A DNA stretch of 64,000 nucleotides, taken from Cunninghamia lanceolata. Its lineage: Eukaryota > Streptophyta > Pinopsida > Cupressales > Cupressaceae. A program made the position numbers and the translations under genes. The stretch lies in the NCBI GenBank assembly GCA_027924645.1, contig BSBN01000495.1:496001-560000 (forward strand), in the 5' to 3' direction. The notes below the pieces were generated by a model, which did not search any database, was not told the DNA's origin, and was given only the letters and a program-made list of their open reading frames with translations. Below, one piece after another: positions 10,322 through 23,100 of this stretch. The first letter of the stretch is position 1. Each line of letters begins with the position of its first letter.

Positions 10322-11241
10322 TGTTGGGATAAGGTGCCATTAACCTTGTAAATTCAAATATTGTATTTATTTCCATTTATTATTTGTTATTTGTAATTAC
10401 CCATAAGGAGATGTAATAGTTTCATTGGTAGTGGTAATTTCAGAGTTACCGATGGTAGTTACGGAGTGACTTTTACTGTTGGCAAATGTAAAAACTCAAA
10501 GTAAATGAGGGTAGGCATGCTCCCTTGAGGAATATACTATTTTTTGCATGTATGACAACTGTCATAATGTTTGGTAAGTGAATCTATGACAGCTACAAGT
10601 TGTCATAAGATTATGAGATTCTATGACGCATTTGACGGATATGTTAGTTGTATATTTGCTATATTTAGCCCAAGGTTCCTATCTTGGAAAGATACTCTTT
10701 TGTGTAATCTATGATGGTTATGACATGTCATAAGATGCTGTAAGAGGCCAGATTTAGTCTTGGAAGCCCAACCTTTGCATGGCTATTTTTGGACAAGTGT
10801 AAGATGCTTGTAAGATGGTAATTAATGTTTACAAATTGGAGAATCTTAGGAGAGAGAAGGTGAATGCCTAGGATGAGTTGGAAAATGTTTCTATAAGTAT
10901 TTTCCATATATTTGTTGCTACAATACAAATTTTAGGTACTCAGGTGTTGCTGGAATGCTGTCAGATTGAAGACTTGTGGAGAGAGTTGTGTAGTTGATGT
11001 ATTGTCCAATCTTGTTGAGATTAATACAAATTTGTGACTCTTTCCTAGTGGAGTTTTTTACCTACAAGGGTTTTCTCCACGTAAACATTGTATCTTTTGT
11101 TGAGTTATTCATGTTTGACATCTTTTTTGTAGTGGGTTTTATGTTCTGTTACAATCTCCATTGTTAATGCACACTTAAAGATTGCTGAAATTTATCTTGA
11201 ATCAAATTTCCATTGAAGTAGTGTTGCTTTAATTTCTAATA
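10322..11241 (+). repeat. 3' LTR of the Tork-like Copia (920 bp)
   Basis: It begins TGTTGGGATAAGG after the polypurine tract and ends TTTCTAATA. The U3 part (10322-10674), absent from the 5' LTR, contains several ATGACA/TGTCAT inverted words around 10551-10640. Confidence 0.9.
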
Positions 11242-11747
11242 GTTGTCTTGTGCATTCAACATAAACCTTTTCCTTGATAGTTCATGTTTTAGAGCATCCG
11301 ATGTGCAATGGGATGTTTGGTGCTTTAGAAACAAGGTGCTAGTCCATTATTTGTTGGGGAAAGATGGGTGGTGGATGGAAGTTGTTCACCTCCTATGAGA
11401 GCGCCACCAAGGATGAAGTGCAATTATCTCCTCCCAAATGTTGTCAACCATGCAACAATTCACAATATCATGTCAACGCTTGATAGGGGTGGTTAGATCA
11501 CTAGCTATCAAATATGGGAGAGAACACAAGGCATCATTTAGAATATATCTCCATATAATAGGTAGTATGAGTAGACCTATAATGTTCCATGTGGGAAATA
11601 ATCTTGGTGGTTGTGGTATAGTCCAAGGTCTTATTTAAATAAGCATAAAGGGTTGCACTAGGATATGTGGGTTAGCTCTTGTTGTAGATCTTGTGGTGGT
11701 TCTAGACATCATAGGAATTCTAATTTGATTCAAATAGAGTCACCAAG
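11242..11747 (-). mobile_element. Possible 5' fragment of another LTR retrotransposon (PBS and leader)
   Basis: On the minus strand TGGTGACTCTATTTG (11745-11731) resembles the primer-binding site of the Tat element at 28349-28367. Two bases beyond it a TG (11748) could begin an LTR extending to the right. An ATG at 11709 starts MSRTTTRSTTRANP, followed by a frame with many stops. The fragment would be cut at 11242 by the Copia element. No LTR pair is visible, so this is tentative. Confidence 0.35.
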
Positions 11748-13241
11748 TGATAATGAAGGATTTAGTGGCCATGAATTCACCTAGGATTGACCAATAGTGG
11801 GTTTAGGTCAAATAATGAGGGTTAAAACCTTGGATTCATTTTAGTCCCACTAGGCATGCTAGAAACTATTGAGAGGTCTAAACATCTTATTCAAGACCAA
11901 TGTACCATGTAGGACCAACAATATGGAAATCCTTATAGGCATGGGACAAGTCCTACACATTAGTCTCCTAGATTGGAAGGTTAGATCCTTATCTATCCTA
12001 AGCTAAGCCTAAAGTTATGTGGGGAGTGAAAAGGGAAAGAGACTATAGAAAGAAAATAACATAATTAAAGGGTCACACTAGATAGATATGTACCCACAAT
12101 CATAGTAGATCTTGCCAACAAATGATACAATAAACAAAAAAAGAAGAATAAATAAGGAGCATAATGGTTAAACCATAAACATTAACAAGAATTAATTTTT
12201 TTATAATAACAACTTCTTCTATTAATTCTTATGAGATCAAATAACTAGTGCATACAATACATCCACTTTTGAAACATGCATAGAGGTTCCCTTATATAAC
12301 TATAAGAAGGTCAAGTTTAAGATCATGCATCAAGATCGAAAGATTAACTAGACATCACTTAACCAGAGACTTAGCTTACACATTAGGCTCAAAAGATCAA
12401 TTGTAGAAAACTACATTTGACCCAAGATGAGGCATGTAGACCAATATTTATAGTTGGAATTCCCAACCCACAATGATATTCTCACCACCAAAACAAGAAT
12501 TTGAAATTACAAATCAGCCAATGAGAGAGTGGAAACTCTAACAATTTGGTGCCTTGAAGTCTCTTGTTGGTGGTTGGATTCTAATGTGTAGGTCAAGTGT
12601 ACATGATAAATGAAGTTTGTCACATAATACTGCACTTTTTAGCTCTAGGTAGGTGAATAATGTAGGATAGAAGTTAGCTAGTCTTCAATGTTGGATTAGT
12701 ATTTGTGAGGAAATTTGAATCTAGGATGCAACATATCCCTACCAAAAAAATCTAGAGCTAAAGGGTAGCCCATGGATGCCATGGAAGAGTTGTGGATGTG
12801 AAAACTATGCTTCCATGGAGCATTATTGAGAAGATCCATAAAGGAATGGATCTACATCTTGTAGTCCATTAGATTATCTTAATGGTGGTAGATTAGATGG
12901 TATGTGCTATCTAAAAATATATTATTACTTTGATTTTTAAGAATTCCTAAGAGCATGCCATGTGGCCTTAGTTATATCATAACTAATAGTCTACAACTAT
13001 TGTATGAGTGGGGCCTACCAACATATATTACATTATTGCACCAATTGGAAGGACCTTGATAAATGATGTGGAAAAATGGCTCGGCTTTATGATCGAATCT
13101 TCATTTTCTATAGTACAAAGCCTTGCAAGCTATTAGATCTTCTATTCCTCATAATATTTTATGGTACACATGCATCAACACTTAAAACAATTTCTAAGAA
13201 CAAACACAATAAAACTTCAAAATTGGGGAATCATAGATGAT
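11748..13241. other. Unassigned AT-rich sequence
   Basis: I see no credible gene. It may be LTR sequence of the fragment to its left. Before the Tat element inserted, this stretch was continuous with 31063 onward. Confidence 0.4.
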
Positions 13242-13246
13242 CTACC
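13242..13246. repeat. Target-site duplication CTACC (left copy)
   Basis: CTACC immediately before the Tat element is repeated exactly at 31058-31062. Confidence 0.9.
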
Positions 13247-15927
13247 TATTAGGTCTCAAAAATGTAGGCTGCTCCTAAGAGGATGCCAGGCTCTATGCTT
13301 AGATTTGCAACGTTTTTGAACTAACATGACGAAATCAACCTTCAAGGTTTGATGATTTCCTACACTTTAGGTCCTGCTACACCTAGGCGGGTGAACCTCA
13401 GAAATTAAAGCAGACTGAATATGAATGTATGGACTAATTAGATCTATCTACAATGGAAAAGGATGTAGGATAGATGAAAAGCTTGCTAACTAATTCTGTA
13501 TCTAATGCCTAATGAGTGATTTGTAGAGATTTGTATAAAAAAGGATTTAAATAATGAATTAAAATAGGACCAGTGCCTTGTTGGGTAACAGAGTCAAATG
13601 AAGGACTAAGACTAATGGTTTTCTAATGGTAATAATTCTAATTGCTTGCACAATTCTAGTTTATAACTTGTATAAATGTGCAAGGAGATGATTGACGGAC
13701 TCTTCTTTAATAATCCAACCAATATGATCTAATTCCTTGTTATTCACTAGAAGGTGATTTAATCCTTTCTTGAAGGAACCAATTGAGTGAAATACACAAG
13801 AGATGACTGATAATATCAATATGGAGACAGAATGGCAATCCTAATTATATGGCTATACTTAGTAATCCAAACTAATACTTTTAGGTTACCGTGACTGATC
13901 AGAAGGATTTTAATTCCTCAAATGGAAACCAATTTACTCAATCACACAGATACAGCAAATGTGTATTGACAAATTAAATATATGCTTGATATGTTAATCT
14001 GAATAACAAGGAAATACAGAACTGGAGACAACCACACAATTGAGTAACTTTAACAAACAATTGATACCAAGATAGAACCACTAAATCAAAGAACTTCAAT
14101 CTACTTCTTCAAATAAAATATACAACATGGTATTTTTGAAACATTGTAGATTATATATCTGTATATATCCTATTGCTGATGGATGTTCTTCTTAATCTAC
14201 TCATGTCTTTATTGCTTGATTGTGGTTCCTCCTTTATACCTTGTAATTTTTAGGGTTGTGACCCTTTGCTTCCATTCAATGTAACCTTTTATTTAATTTT
14301 GTTCCCCACTTTACAAATGTTTATTTTTAACCTTTTTCTGCCTTCATATCCCATGAAAATAATTCTTCAAGTAACTATTGTTATTTCCTTCTTAATATAT
14401 ATTTTCACTCAAGTGGTAAGAAATAATTACTTTCTTGTGAATTGCTCAGTGAAAGTGTTTTCTCCTTTTTTGCATATACTTCCTCAAAAATATTGTTAGG
14501 TAAAGTAATTACCTATCTCGTGAATTCATTGGAAAATATTTTTCTTTCATCCTTATAACCCCTTTGGTAAAATATTTCACATTGCATTTTAATATTTTAC
14601 CCTGGGTATGCAGCTCACATTTAAAATATTTACCACTTTTAATTAAATGACATTTCTCCCCAAAGAGGCATCCATTGGTATGAGGCATGAACTCGGTGTG
14701 TTTTAAAAATTTTCCCTCTGATTTGCTTGGTTTTGCCGATGAGATTTTCATTGGTACAGTGACTATAATAATACTTTTTTATTGTCCTGCATAAACTCAT
14801 ATTTTTCACGTAATGTTTCCTAATCATATTTTTGGTGGCCCACCCCATCAGCGTAACACATATAATCAGAGAGATCTTGAAAGTTTATCCCGATTGTATA
14901 TGTCTACTCAAAATAGCATCCATTGGCATGACTTCTTTCATCGCCGTGTGATTTAAATTTCCTTCCAATATAATGAGTGTTACCAATGTAACTATCGGTG
15001 AGAGTCTTACCGACATGTGTGGTAACAATTTGTTTATCGGGGTGATCAATACCATCGGGATAACACATTTATATTTCTCTGAGCTTCGTCGTCTTCCCGA
15101 TAATCTTCTATACTCTGGATCGGAAGGACTATCTTAATATCTCATCGATTTGGTTATTGGTTAAACCTCTTATCAATGGGTGTGATCTTTATTTCCATCA
15201 GAGTGAGATATACCATCAGGGTAATCCTTTTCAAATCACCTGATCACAATTATCTCCCCTATGGCCACTTTATAGTCCTTATCAGAGAGAACCCTTCAAA
15301 GTGTCACCGATACTCTTTTATTGTTGTGACTTGTGAGTCAGAAAAACATAATTATTTCATTCCGATATGTTGAGTCATGTCAATGGATATGTGTATCAGT
15401 GTAACTCACACCGAAAGTGCTTTTTATTGTTTCACCAAGACACTGGAATATCAGAGACTCATTAATTTTTCATCCCGATGTTTATTTCTTGCTGATGGCT
15501 ATCATTTCCTCCGTTCCCATAGGATGTTCGGTGAGACTTTTGCTGAAATGCTTCATCGGTATGATATATACCATCGGAGTAATTTTCAACGGACCACCCG
15601 ATGACTATTAGTCATACCGATCAGTGTGACTGGTTGATTCTCTTACCGATTAAAAATCCATCGGTATTACTTCTTCCATCAGCAATTTCTATAAATCTCT
15701 CTCTGATCTTTACTCTTATGCCGATAGTCATTTTTCATTGACTTCTTACGCATCGGCACAAAAAACACAAAGTCTTGCTGATAAATTGAAATTTAAGTAA
15801 TTTTGCATTGTTTGGCCGTGGACATCTTGTGGGATGTATACTATGGTTTTGGGATGTTTTTATGATTTGCTCAAATATGGTGAATTGAGAATACAATAAA
15901 ATTTTTTAAGTTTTTACTGTCCCAACA
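13247..15927 (-). repeat. 3' LTR of the Tat-like element
   Basis: It reads TATTAGGTCTC... at the left (TG mutated to TA) and ...CTGTCCCAACA at the right. It matches 28371-31057 along its length. Many differences are C/T or G/A changes at CG sites. Confidence 0.9.
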
Positions 15928-16168
15928 GTGGCTCTGTGTGGGATGTATACTCCCTATGAGTATAACAAGGATTCAGATCTCTTGGGGAAGTAGAGCACAT
16001 GTTTTTATTCATTTGGGGTGATGATTTTATGAAAAATGGAAAAGGGGAGTGACAAATGATGGGGAATGGGAATGATTCCTAAACTACTATGCATGGAATA
16101 AAATATTTTTTGATAATTGCTTGAGGGTTGTCCATGCACTGGCAATGCTCAATCCTCCTTGTACATGT
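15928..16168 (-). other. Non-coding region between integrase and 3' LTR
   Basis: It is 241 bp with no reading frame. No clear polypurine tract adjoins the LTR on the minus strand, which is odd for a full-length element. Confidence 0.5.
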
Positions 16169-17330
16169 TTATGAAAAGAAATACTTCAAGTATTGCCCAT
16201 GTATAGGCAATTCCTGCTCTTCTCTAGACATATTCTGCAAGTAGTAAGAGTCATCACCTCCTTTTCTAGTGATAACAAAAGGACCTAACCATAGGGCTTC
16301 AAACTTTCCATGCTTCCATTTGTCTTGACACCTTGCATTCCACATTAGTACCAGATCATTTATTTCAAACTTTCTATCTTTGGCCTTTTTGTGAAAGAGA
16401 TATTGTACTTGCGATTGTAACTTAATATTTTGCCTTTGAGCTGTTCTTCTTGTTTCATCAAGTTCTACAAGATGTTCCAACCTCTCCTCCATTGGTTTAG
16501 GAATGTCCAAGTCTTCTTGGAGAATGAACTTGTATACTAGTATAAGATTCTCTAATGGTAGTCTTGCTTGTGTTCCATACACCAGCTCAAAAGGAGATCT
16601 CCCAATCGCTCTTTTTACAGTAATCCTATCAGCCCATACTGCCATCCTCAATTTTGAATCCCATGCCTTTTTGTTTTTATCCAACTTTATTTTTATGATT
16701 TTCAAGAGGCTTTTGTTACTTGATTCCGCTTGTCCATTTGCTTGTGGATGATAGGGGGCAGCATAGGATATAGTGATGCCATGTGTACTGCAAAATCTTT
16801 TAAATTCATCAGATCTGAAACACATTCCATTATCTATAATTAACCTTACTGGAGTGCTGAATCTGAATATAATATTTTCCATTAGAAAGTTAATTACCAC
16901 CTTACTTGTTGCCTGTTTGGTTGGGATTGCCTCTACCCATTTTGTAAAATAATCAGCTGCAACTAAGATCCATTTATGTCCCCCACTTGATTTCTCAGCA
17001 ATTTCACCTATAAAGTCAATACCCCACTGGCAAAATGGAGCCTCAACCTGCATAGGCTTTAAGGGTAGTGCTCCCTGATACTTCAACTTCCCTGAAAACT
17101 TTTGACATGCTTCACACTTCCTAGTGTAATGATATGAATCATTAAAAACTTTAGGCCAATAGTATTCGGTTCTCAGGATTTTGTGGGCTGTAGTCTTTGC
17201 TGAGAAATGACCTCCACACATGCCTTCATGTAACTCCTTCATAATGTGTTTTGATTGATATTCATCCAAGCATAATAGTAAAATCCCATCTCTGTTTTTC
17301 CAGTAAAGATCCCCATTGATAAGTACATAT
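16169..17330 (-). CDS. Tat-like integrase (intact 366-codon frame)
   Basis: The continuous frame runs 17269-16169. The zinc-binding region (HEGMCGGHF ... CEACQ) is followed by the catalytic core: Asp in QWGIDFIG, Asp in LIIDNG, and Glu in NGQAESSN, with 35 residues between the last two (DD35E). A C-terminal region ends in KYFFS and a stop. Integrase inserts the cDNA into the host chromosome. This part escaped the stops that break the rest of pol. It is translated from a polyprotein, so the ATG at 17269 need not be a real start; homology extends slightly upstream. Confidence 0.88.
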
Positions 17331-17338
17331 TTTAAAGC

Positions 17339-17967
17339 TTACAATTTGAGTGTCCTCGTTTTGTTATCATCATACCCTTCAGGACACTTCATATGTTTTA
17401 GATAATATATTATATCAGCATACCATGGAGTATGCTCAATACTGGTACTTGCATCAGCATTACATATCTGAGAAGCTTCAAGATTACTTTCAGCCATTAA
17501 TTTGGCAAGACCCTGTCCTCTCACTAATTTAGTGATCTGGATTTCAATTTGAATTCCTGAATCCTATTGATCCACCTACATCTCCTACCAGTGACTTTGG
17601 TTTGGACCAATACATCATTTACTGCAGTATTAGGAACATATGCTATGATTTTTGCTCCAACCAAATATGGTCTAAAAGTCTTAACTACTTTTACTAATGC
17701 ATATGCCTACTTTTCAATAATGCCATATTTTAACTCTGCATTCTGAAGGGATTTGCTAAAAAATGAGATAGGTTGTTCATATCCATCATTGTTTTTCTGC
17801 AATAGCACTGTTGCAACTGTATGATAAGAAGCAAATGAAAACATTTGGAATGATTTACTGAAGTCAGGGGATATTAAGATAGGGGCCTGCTTGATTGCCC
17901 TCTTAATATTGGCAAATGCTTCCACTATTTCTGTTGTCCACTTTACTTCTGAGTTCTTCTTCAGCAT
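17339..17967 (-). pseudogene. Degenerate RNase H domain of the Tat-like element
   Basis: Fragments at 17967-17707 and 17524-17339 lie in different frames. They hold the fold expected after a Gypsy reverse transcriptase (WTTEIVEAFANIKRAI ... ILISPDF ... QPISFFSKSL ... RGQGLAKLMAESN). The three catalytic positions appear lost. FASYHT stands where DAS is usual, IEKQAYAL where EREAL is usual, and YVPN where TDH is usual. The domain therefore probably has no nuclease activity and may act as a structural connector. That role is inferred. Confidence 0.7.
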
Positions 17968-19255
17968 CTTTGATATAGGATAAACAATTTCTGCAAAATT
18001 TGGTATAAATCTTTTGACAAAATTAATCTGACCAAAAAATGATTGTATAGCTTTTACATTTTTGGAATAGGGACTTGGTCAATTACTTTTACCCTCTCTG
18101 GATCTATTTTTACTCCATCCTTGGAAACTATGTGGCCAGGTAATTTTCCCTCTGTACTGCAAAATGGCACTTTTTAGGATTCAATGAGATCCCATATTCT
18201 AAGGCTCTGATAAATATTTGCTCCTAGTGTGTGCAATGATCGTCTGCCCTTTTAGAATATGCTGTCAAGTCATCTTGATATACTATCATGATTTTATTTA
18301 TCAACTCAGAAAAAGCTACATCCATTGCTCTTTGGAAGGTTGCTCCAGCATTAGTGAGCCCAAATGGCATTCTCAAATATACATATGTTCCCCATGGAGT
18401 GGTGAATGCAGTCTTAAATTGTTCTGACTCCTTGACTTTAACCTGATTGTAACCCGAGAAGCCATCCATCATTGACAACAATTCACATCTAGTAACCTTT
18501 TGTAGTATTGCCTCCATATTGGGGAGAGGATAATTATCCTTGAGAGAAGATTTATTCAAGTTTCTACAATCCACACACAGTCTAATATCACCATTCTTTT
18601 TCCTGACAGGTACTAAATTTGAAACCTAGGAGGAATGTCTAATGGGTTTAATTATAGCTCCATCCCTCAACTTTGTAAGTTCTTCTAGCATTTTAGGAGC
18701 TAATGTAGGATTGACTGGCCTCTGTTTTTGCCTGAATGGTTTAGCATCTAGTTTTAGTGGTATCTCATGTTGAAATAGATCCTCTCTATATGCCTTTAAA
18801 TCATCATATGACCAAGCAAATACATGCATGAACTTTCTAAGTAAGTTGATGATTCTGCTCCTGATTTTTGGGTCAAGATTTCTTCCAATATACACATTCT
18901 TTGGGGCTACTTGTGTCCCCAAATTGATTTCTTCAAGGTCATTAGGTATCACTGGTGTGTCTTTCTTTTTATATCTGTCATGTCCATCAAATGCCTTTTC
19001 TAATGCTATAAGTCCCTTAGGTATCTTATTCGTTTTCAACTGAACTATCTCTTGACCAAAAAGGGTTTCCTTCCCATCATGTTCCTCTACAAATGCATTG
19101 AAATCAATCTCTTGATTTTCATAATAATCAGCACAATGTAGGAAGTTTATTATATTAGCATCGTTATCAAACACTTGCTAGTTATGTATATTATCTGGGA
19201 TGGTAGGTCTAGTTTTGAATTCAACCTCTGTAATTCCTCCTAATGTGACACCATC
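17968..19255 (-). pseudogene. Tat-like reverse transcriptase
   Basis: The pieces at 19174-18626 and 18574-18224 are in one frame, and a frameshift lies between 18224 and 17967. Motifs include LVPVRKKNGDIRLCVDCRNLNK, DNYPLPNMEAIL, MMDGFSGYNQ, FTTPWGTYVYLRMPFGL and the active site VYQDDLTAYS (YQDD). A stop (TAG) at 18626 interrupts the frame. The N-terminal linker contains the usual VFAWSYDDLK word. The enzyme copies element RNA into DNA. Confidence 0.88.
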
Positions 19256-19645
19256 CCTCTTCAATGCAATATTTGCTAAAAAATCTGCCATAATGTTCTT
19301 CGACCTATCAATCCAGTTGATTGAAAAGGCATCAAACAGTTCAATACTATCCTAGACTGCATTTCTGTATTGTTTCAACCTCTTAATTTTTGATAGGTAC
19401 TTTTCTCTCACTTGGGAAGTGACCAATTTAGAATCACCATATACGGCTAATTTCTTTATTTTGTACTTAGTGGCCATGTTCAGAACAATGAGCAAGGCTT
19501 CATACTCTGCCACATTGTTTGTGCATTCAAATGTTAAGAGAAAAGAATATTTGAAAGTTTTACCTCTTGGTGAAATAAAAACTATTCCAGCTCCATTTCC
19601 TATTTTGTTGCATGCACCATCGAAATACATCTTCCATACATCATT
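19255..19645 (-). pseudogene. Archaeal-type RNase H, placed between protease and reverse transcriptase
   Basis: The domain starts at WKMYFDGACNKIGNGAGIV and contains TNNVAEYEALL, AVYGDSKLV and NIMADFLANIAL. These carry the expected D, E, D and D catalytic residues. This is the extra RNase H that Tat elements acquired, normally found after the ordinary RNase H and before integrase. Here it follows the protease directly (linker at 19800-19650). A TAG near 19352 interrupts it close to its end. Confidence 0.85.
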
Positions 19646-19799
19646 TTTTTCTTTCATAGATTCAGTATGTATTGGATCAGTATTATGCACCTTTGGCATA
19701 CTTTCTCCAACTTTGAAAGCTCCCAGATCTGTATCACAGAAGAAATTTATTTGATGCCGATCCAATCTTTCTATAATATTCTCATACCTTGGCTCTCTG

Positions 19800-20104
19800 C
19801 ACAGCTTGATTTCTTTGCCTCCCACTGGTATGGTGGCATATGATAAGTCCCATTGGACATTCCCTCCTGCCATTGCAGCCCATTGCCTTGATAGAAGCAT
19901 TCCATAATATGGTGGGATGTCAACCACAGTAATATCAATGTTGTAAGTTGCTTCAGGGTGTGAGGCAAGTTTTATCTCCACATCTCTCATAATACCAACT
20001 ACTGGGATAGATCTATTATCCATTACATAACACTGGCCAAATGTAGTATCAACCCACATTCCCAATTCTTTCATTACTGCTATAGGCATGATGTTCATGG
20101 CAAC
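19800..20104 (-). pseudogene. Aspartic protease, C-terminal part
   Basis: It begins MNIMPIAVMKELGM and contains IDITVVDIPPYYGMLLSRQW, typical of the second half of a retropepsin. It continues in frame from the N-terminal part at 25901-25663 if the nested element and one GCAAC copy are ignored. Confidence 0.8.
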
Positions 20105-23100
20105 TGAAATGCCCCGTCATGTAACCCCAGAGTGCTAGATAAAAAGTGCAAAAGTTACAGAACTAATTTTTTTTTTGAAAGCAAGATAGTGAAAAGTAGA
20201 AACCAGACATAACACATTGCATGAAATTACTCTTCTTACCACTCTAGGGCAACATAACTGCATTAATAATAGGAAACAAAACTACAGAAGCCATAACCAT
20301 TATACTGCTAAAATAGATACAAATAACTTCCAATGAAGCAGAATAAATTAGCAGTACCTTGTCCATGAACACCTTGATAGACAACACTTATCAGCAAGCA
20401 AAGCGGAAATATTTTCTTTTATAAATAGGACAACAAGTGAGGTTTAGCAGATCAAACACATCAATAGTTAACAACTTGTCTCCCAAGGTGACAAGGATGC
20501 ACTACTTAACAATAAACAATATCGTTACATGCATTGCTAACTAACATCAGTAAATCATACAACTCTATAATGATTAGTCAAATACATCTACATTCCATGC
20601 CATAACCTAGGTAATCAATTTGGATAAGGATACATGCACTTTTACCAAGTTTATACAATTGAGTACATCAACATGAGATTTACATTATCGACATCCTGAT
20701 TACAACTGAATATAAACAATGAGATACAATAAATACACAAGGCTATGCATGAGCACAAGAAACTATCTTCACCAAATAGGTACAAGGTCTGATGTCTGGC
20801 ACACAAGGTGAATCATCCTCGCTCATGAACAAACAGCAAGGGAGAAAACCAATGGATCTAGCTCTTTCCACCCAACCATGTGGACCCTAAGGCCCACCCC
20901 TCCGAGCTAGGAGTTAACATGAGGGCCCCACAAGAACAACGGTCAGGCAGACAGTGGATTAAGAACATCACAAGACTCCAACATCACTAGCCAATCTCAC
21001 AACAACACAACATTACTTCCAAAGGCAACACATAACACTGTCATCATTAACAGAAAATATACATAACGGTGCAAGGCATCAACCATCTTGCAACCAATCA
21101 CAATACAATGAATCACTCGAGCAAGGCATGGGTCCTCTTGCTCCCAACAATTCAATCCTTTGCATAGACCAACAAGGAATTAAAACAAGCTCAACACAAT
21201 AGGAGACCTCAACCTACAAGAAGAGCTCGACAGCATGGATTCAAGACAAAACAATAGGTCTAGGTATACACATTGCAAGGCATTAACCTTCTTGCAATTA
21301 TGGCATAAACATAAGGCAAAGTCCCAATACATAATTCAAGGTTTCCAAACAAAGTAATACTTGGGAGATCTATTCTATACCGATGACGGTGTGACCCCAT
21401 TGTCTTGACCATCACAATAGTTCAACAAACTTAGATAAATAATGATTGCAACACTCATGAAGGACTTAATCATTACCCCAATATGCATTCACAAGATACC
21501 ATGTGCATGAACACAAAATTACAACCTAGGCCTCTTGGACTAAAACACTTTAATGACTTGCACAAGGAGTCTCATTAAAACCCACCATCAAACATATGAC
21601 CAATCTTGTTTCCTTGATGCAATTGAGTTCACATACACTCATTATCTTAGCAACTCTTAATATCAACTTAATTAATAAATTTTACAAGGAGAACATACAA
21701 TTTCACTGACAGATTAATATAATTAACATTCGACCAAAACCAACTTGAAATGGAAATCTTCACTACATAATAAATTTCTATTTAACAATCTCATGCAAAG
21801 TTTAAATAACTGCACCCAGGTAATTAAAAGACACATAACGATATGCAAATTTTTCCGTATGAGAGATAAATAATACTAATAATAATAATGATAACAAAAT
21901 TCTATATTTATTCACAAGGAAGACTTTAACATAATAATAATATATTTATTTAACATAGTGCATTCTCGATTATATCCTTGTAAACAAGAAAGAACCAATT
22001 CCAAATTTACATTACGATTCCTTACTATTGACTTAGATTAATTAGAAAACGAGAGTAGGATTATCACTGCTTATCAATTTGCAAAACTATAATATCAATA
22101 GCGTAAATTGATTAAATATCTACTTGCCGTTAAGTTCCCATCAAAACTTTATATAAACATTACTCTACCCTAAAAAAAAACAAGGAAAACCATTTAATAC
22201 GAAAACATGGTTGTAATCTTGTTACGAATGGATCTTACAATGACATTAAATAGCAATAAGAACTATTAATTACACCATTATGTTAAAATAACTATACCCA
22301 AATAATTTATTAAGGAAACTAATATAATTGCTCTACAAGACACCCTCCTCATAACCTAACTAAAAAGACCATTAATGCCATTGCTATAAATCAATTAAAT
22401 TAACTAGTACCAATGAAGTCTAATTCAACTCTTGCGGAGGGTTCCTAACAAGGGGTTTGACAATAGTGAATTAATTTACAACTATAATTTAATATTACTC
22501 AGTTTACCAACTCCAATATATACCTTCTCTAATATCTACTTTCAAACTACAAATTATCTTCTAAAGGAATATGCCTTCATTCCCTACATCTAAGGAGTCA
22601 TTAAAATAATTTGCAATAATCAATTTTCCTTCTGGCAACTGCAGCTAGACTAATGATGCTGTGAGGTAAGGCCTACAATTTAGATAGCCAAATCGTGGCC
22701 TGCAATGAATGAGAGATCTGGTCTAATCCTTCCATAATCAAACTATCCAAAAAGGCAAGAGGACAGTGCAATAAAAAGAAATACTGACAAGCCAGGGATC
22801 AGATTAACCATAATTTCCTTTTTAGCTAGCAGAGGTCGCAGCTGTGAGAGATAGTCCAATTTCATATAGGGCTCTTATGTGATATGTAGTTTAATGCTTC
22901 CAAACATGATGTGCTGTGGCAAAAGGTTTAAATAACAAGCACATGCTTAGTGTCATGCATTTCCAAGAACTAGAAATGGATGCCATGTAAATACCAGGTC
23001 CTTCCATCTAGCAACGCGACTTTTCTACATATACTAGATTGCACCTAATATCTAAAAGTGTATTTAAGTTGTTTTGGTCTAGAGATGGTATGTTAAAGTC

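Larger units (their letters stand above)
5628..11241 (+). mobile_element. Tork/TNT1-like Copia retrotransposon, 5'-truncated and inactive
   Basis: The order is 5' LTR (partial), PBS, gag, protease, integrase, reverse transcriptase, RNase H, PPT, 3' LTR. Integrase before reverse transcriptase is diagnostic of Copia. Motifs such as YVDD and KDLGDARYILGMEI resemble the TNT1/Tork group. The 5' LTR lacks its first ~353 bp, so no target duplication can be seen and the U3 promoter is missing. The right end reads TTTCTAATA where the left copy has TTTCTAACA, so the terminal CA has mutated. Confidence 0.9.

Noticed and set aside
14266..15611. Several short plus-strand frames in the Tat LTR, repeated at 29429-30741
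   Set aside because: They occur in both LTRs only because the LTRs are copies. They have no known motif and overlap each other in different frames.
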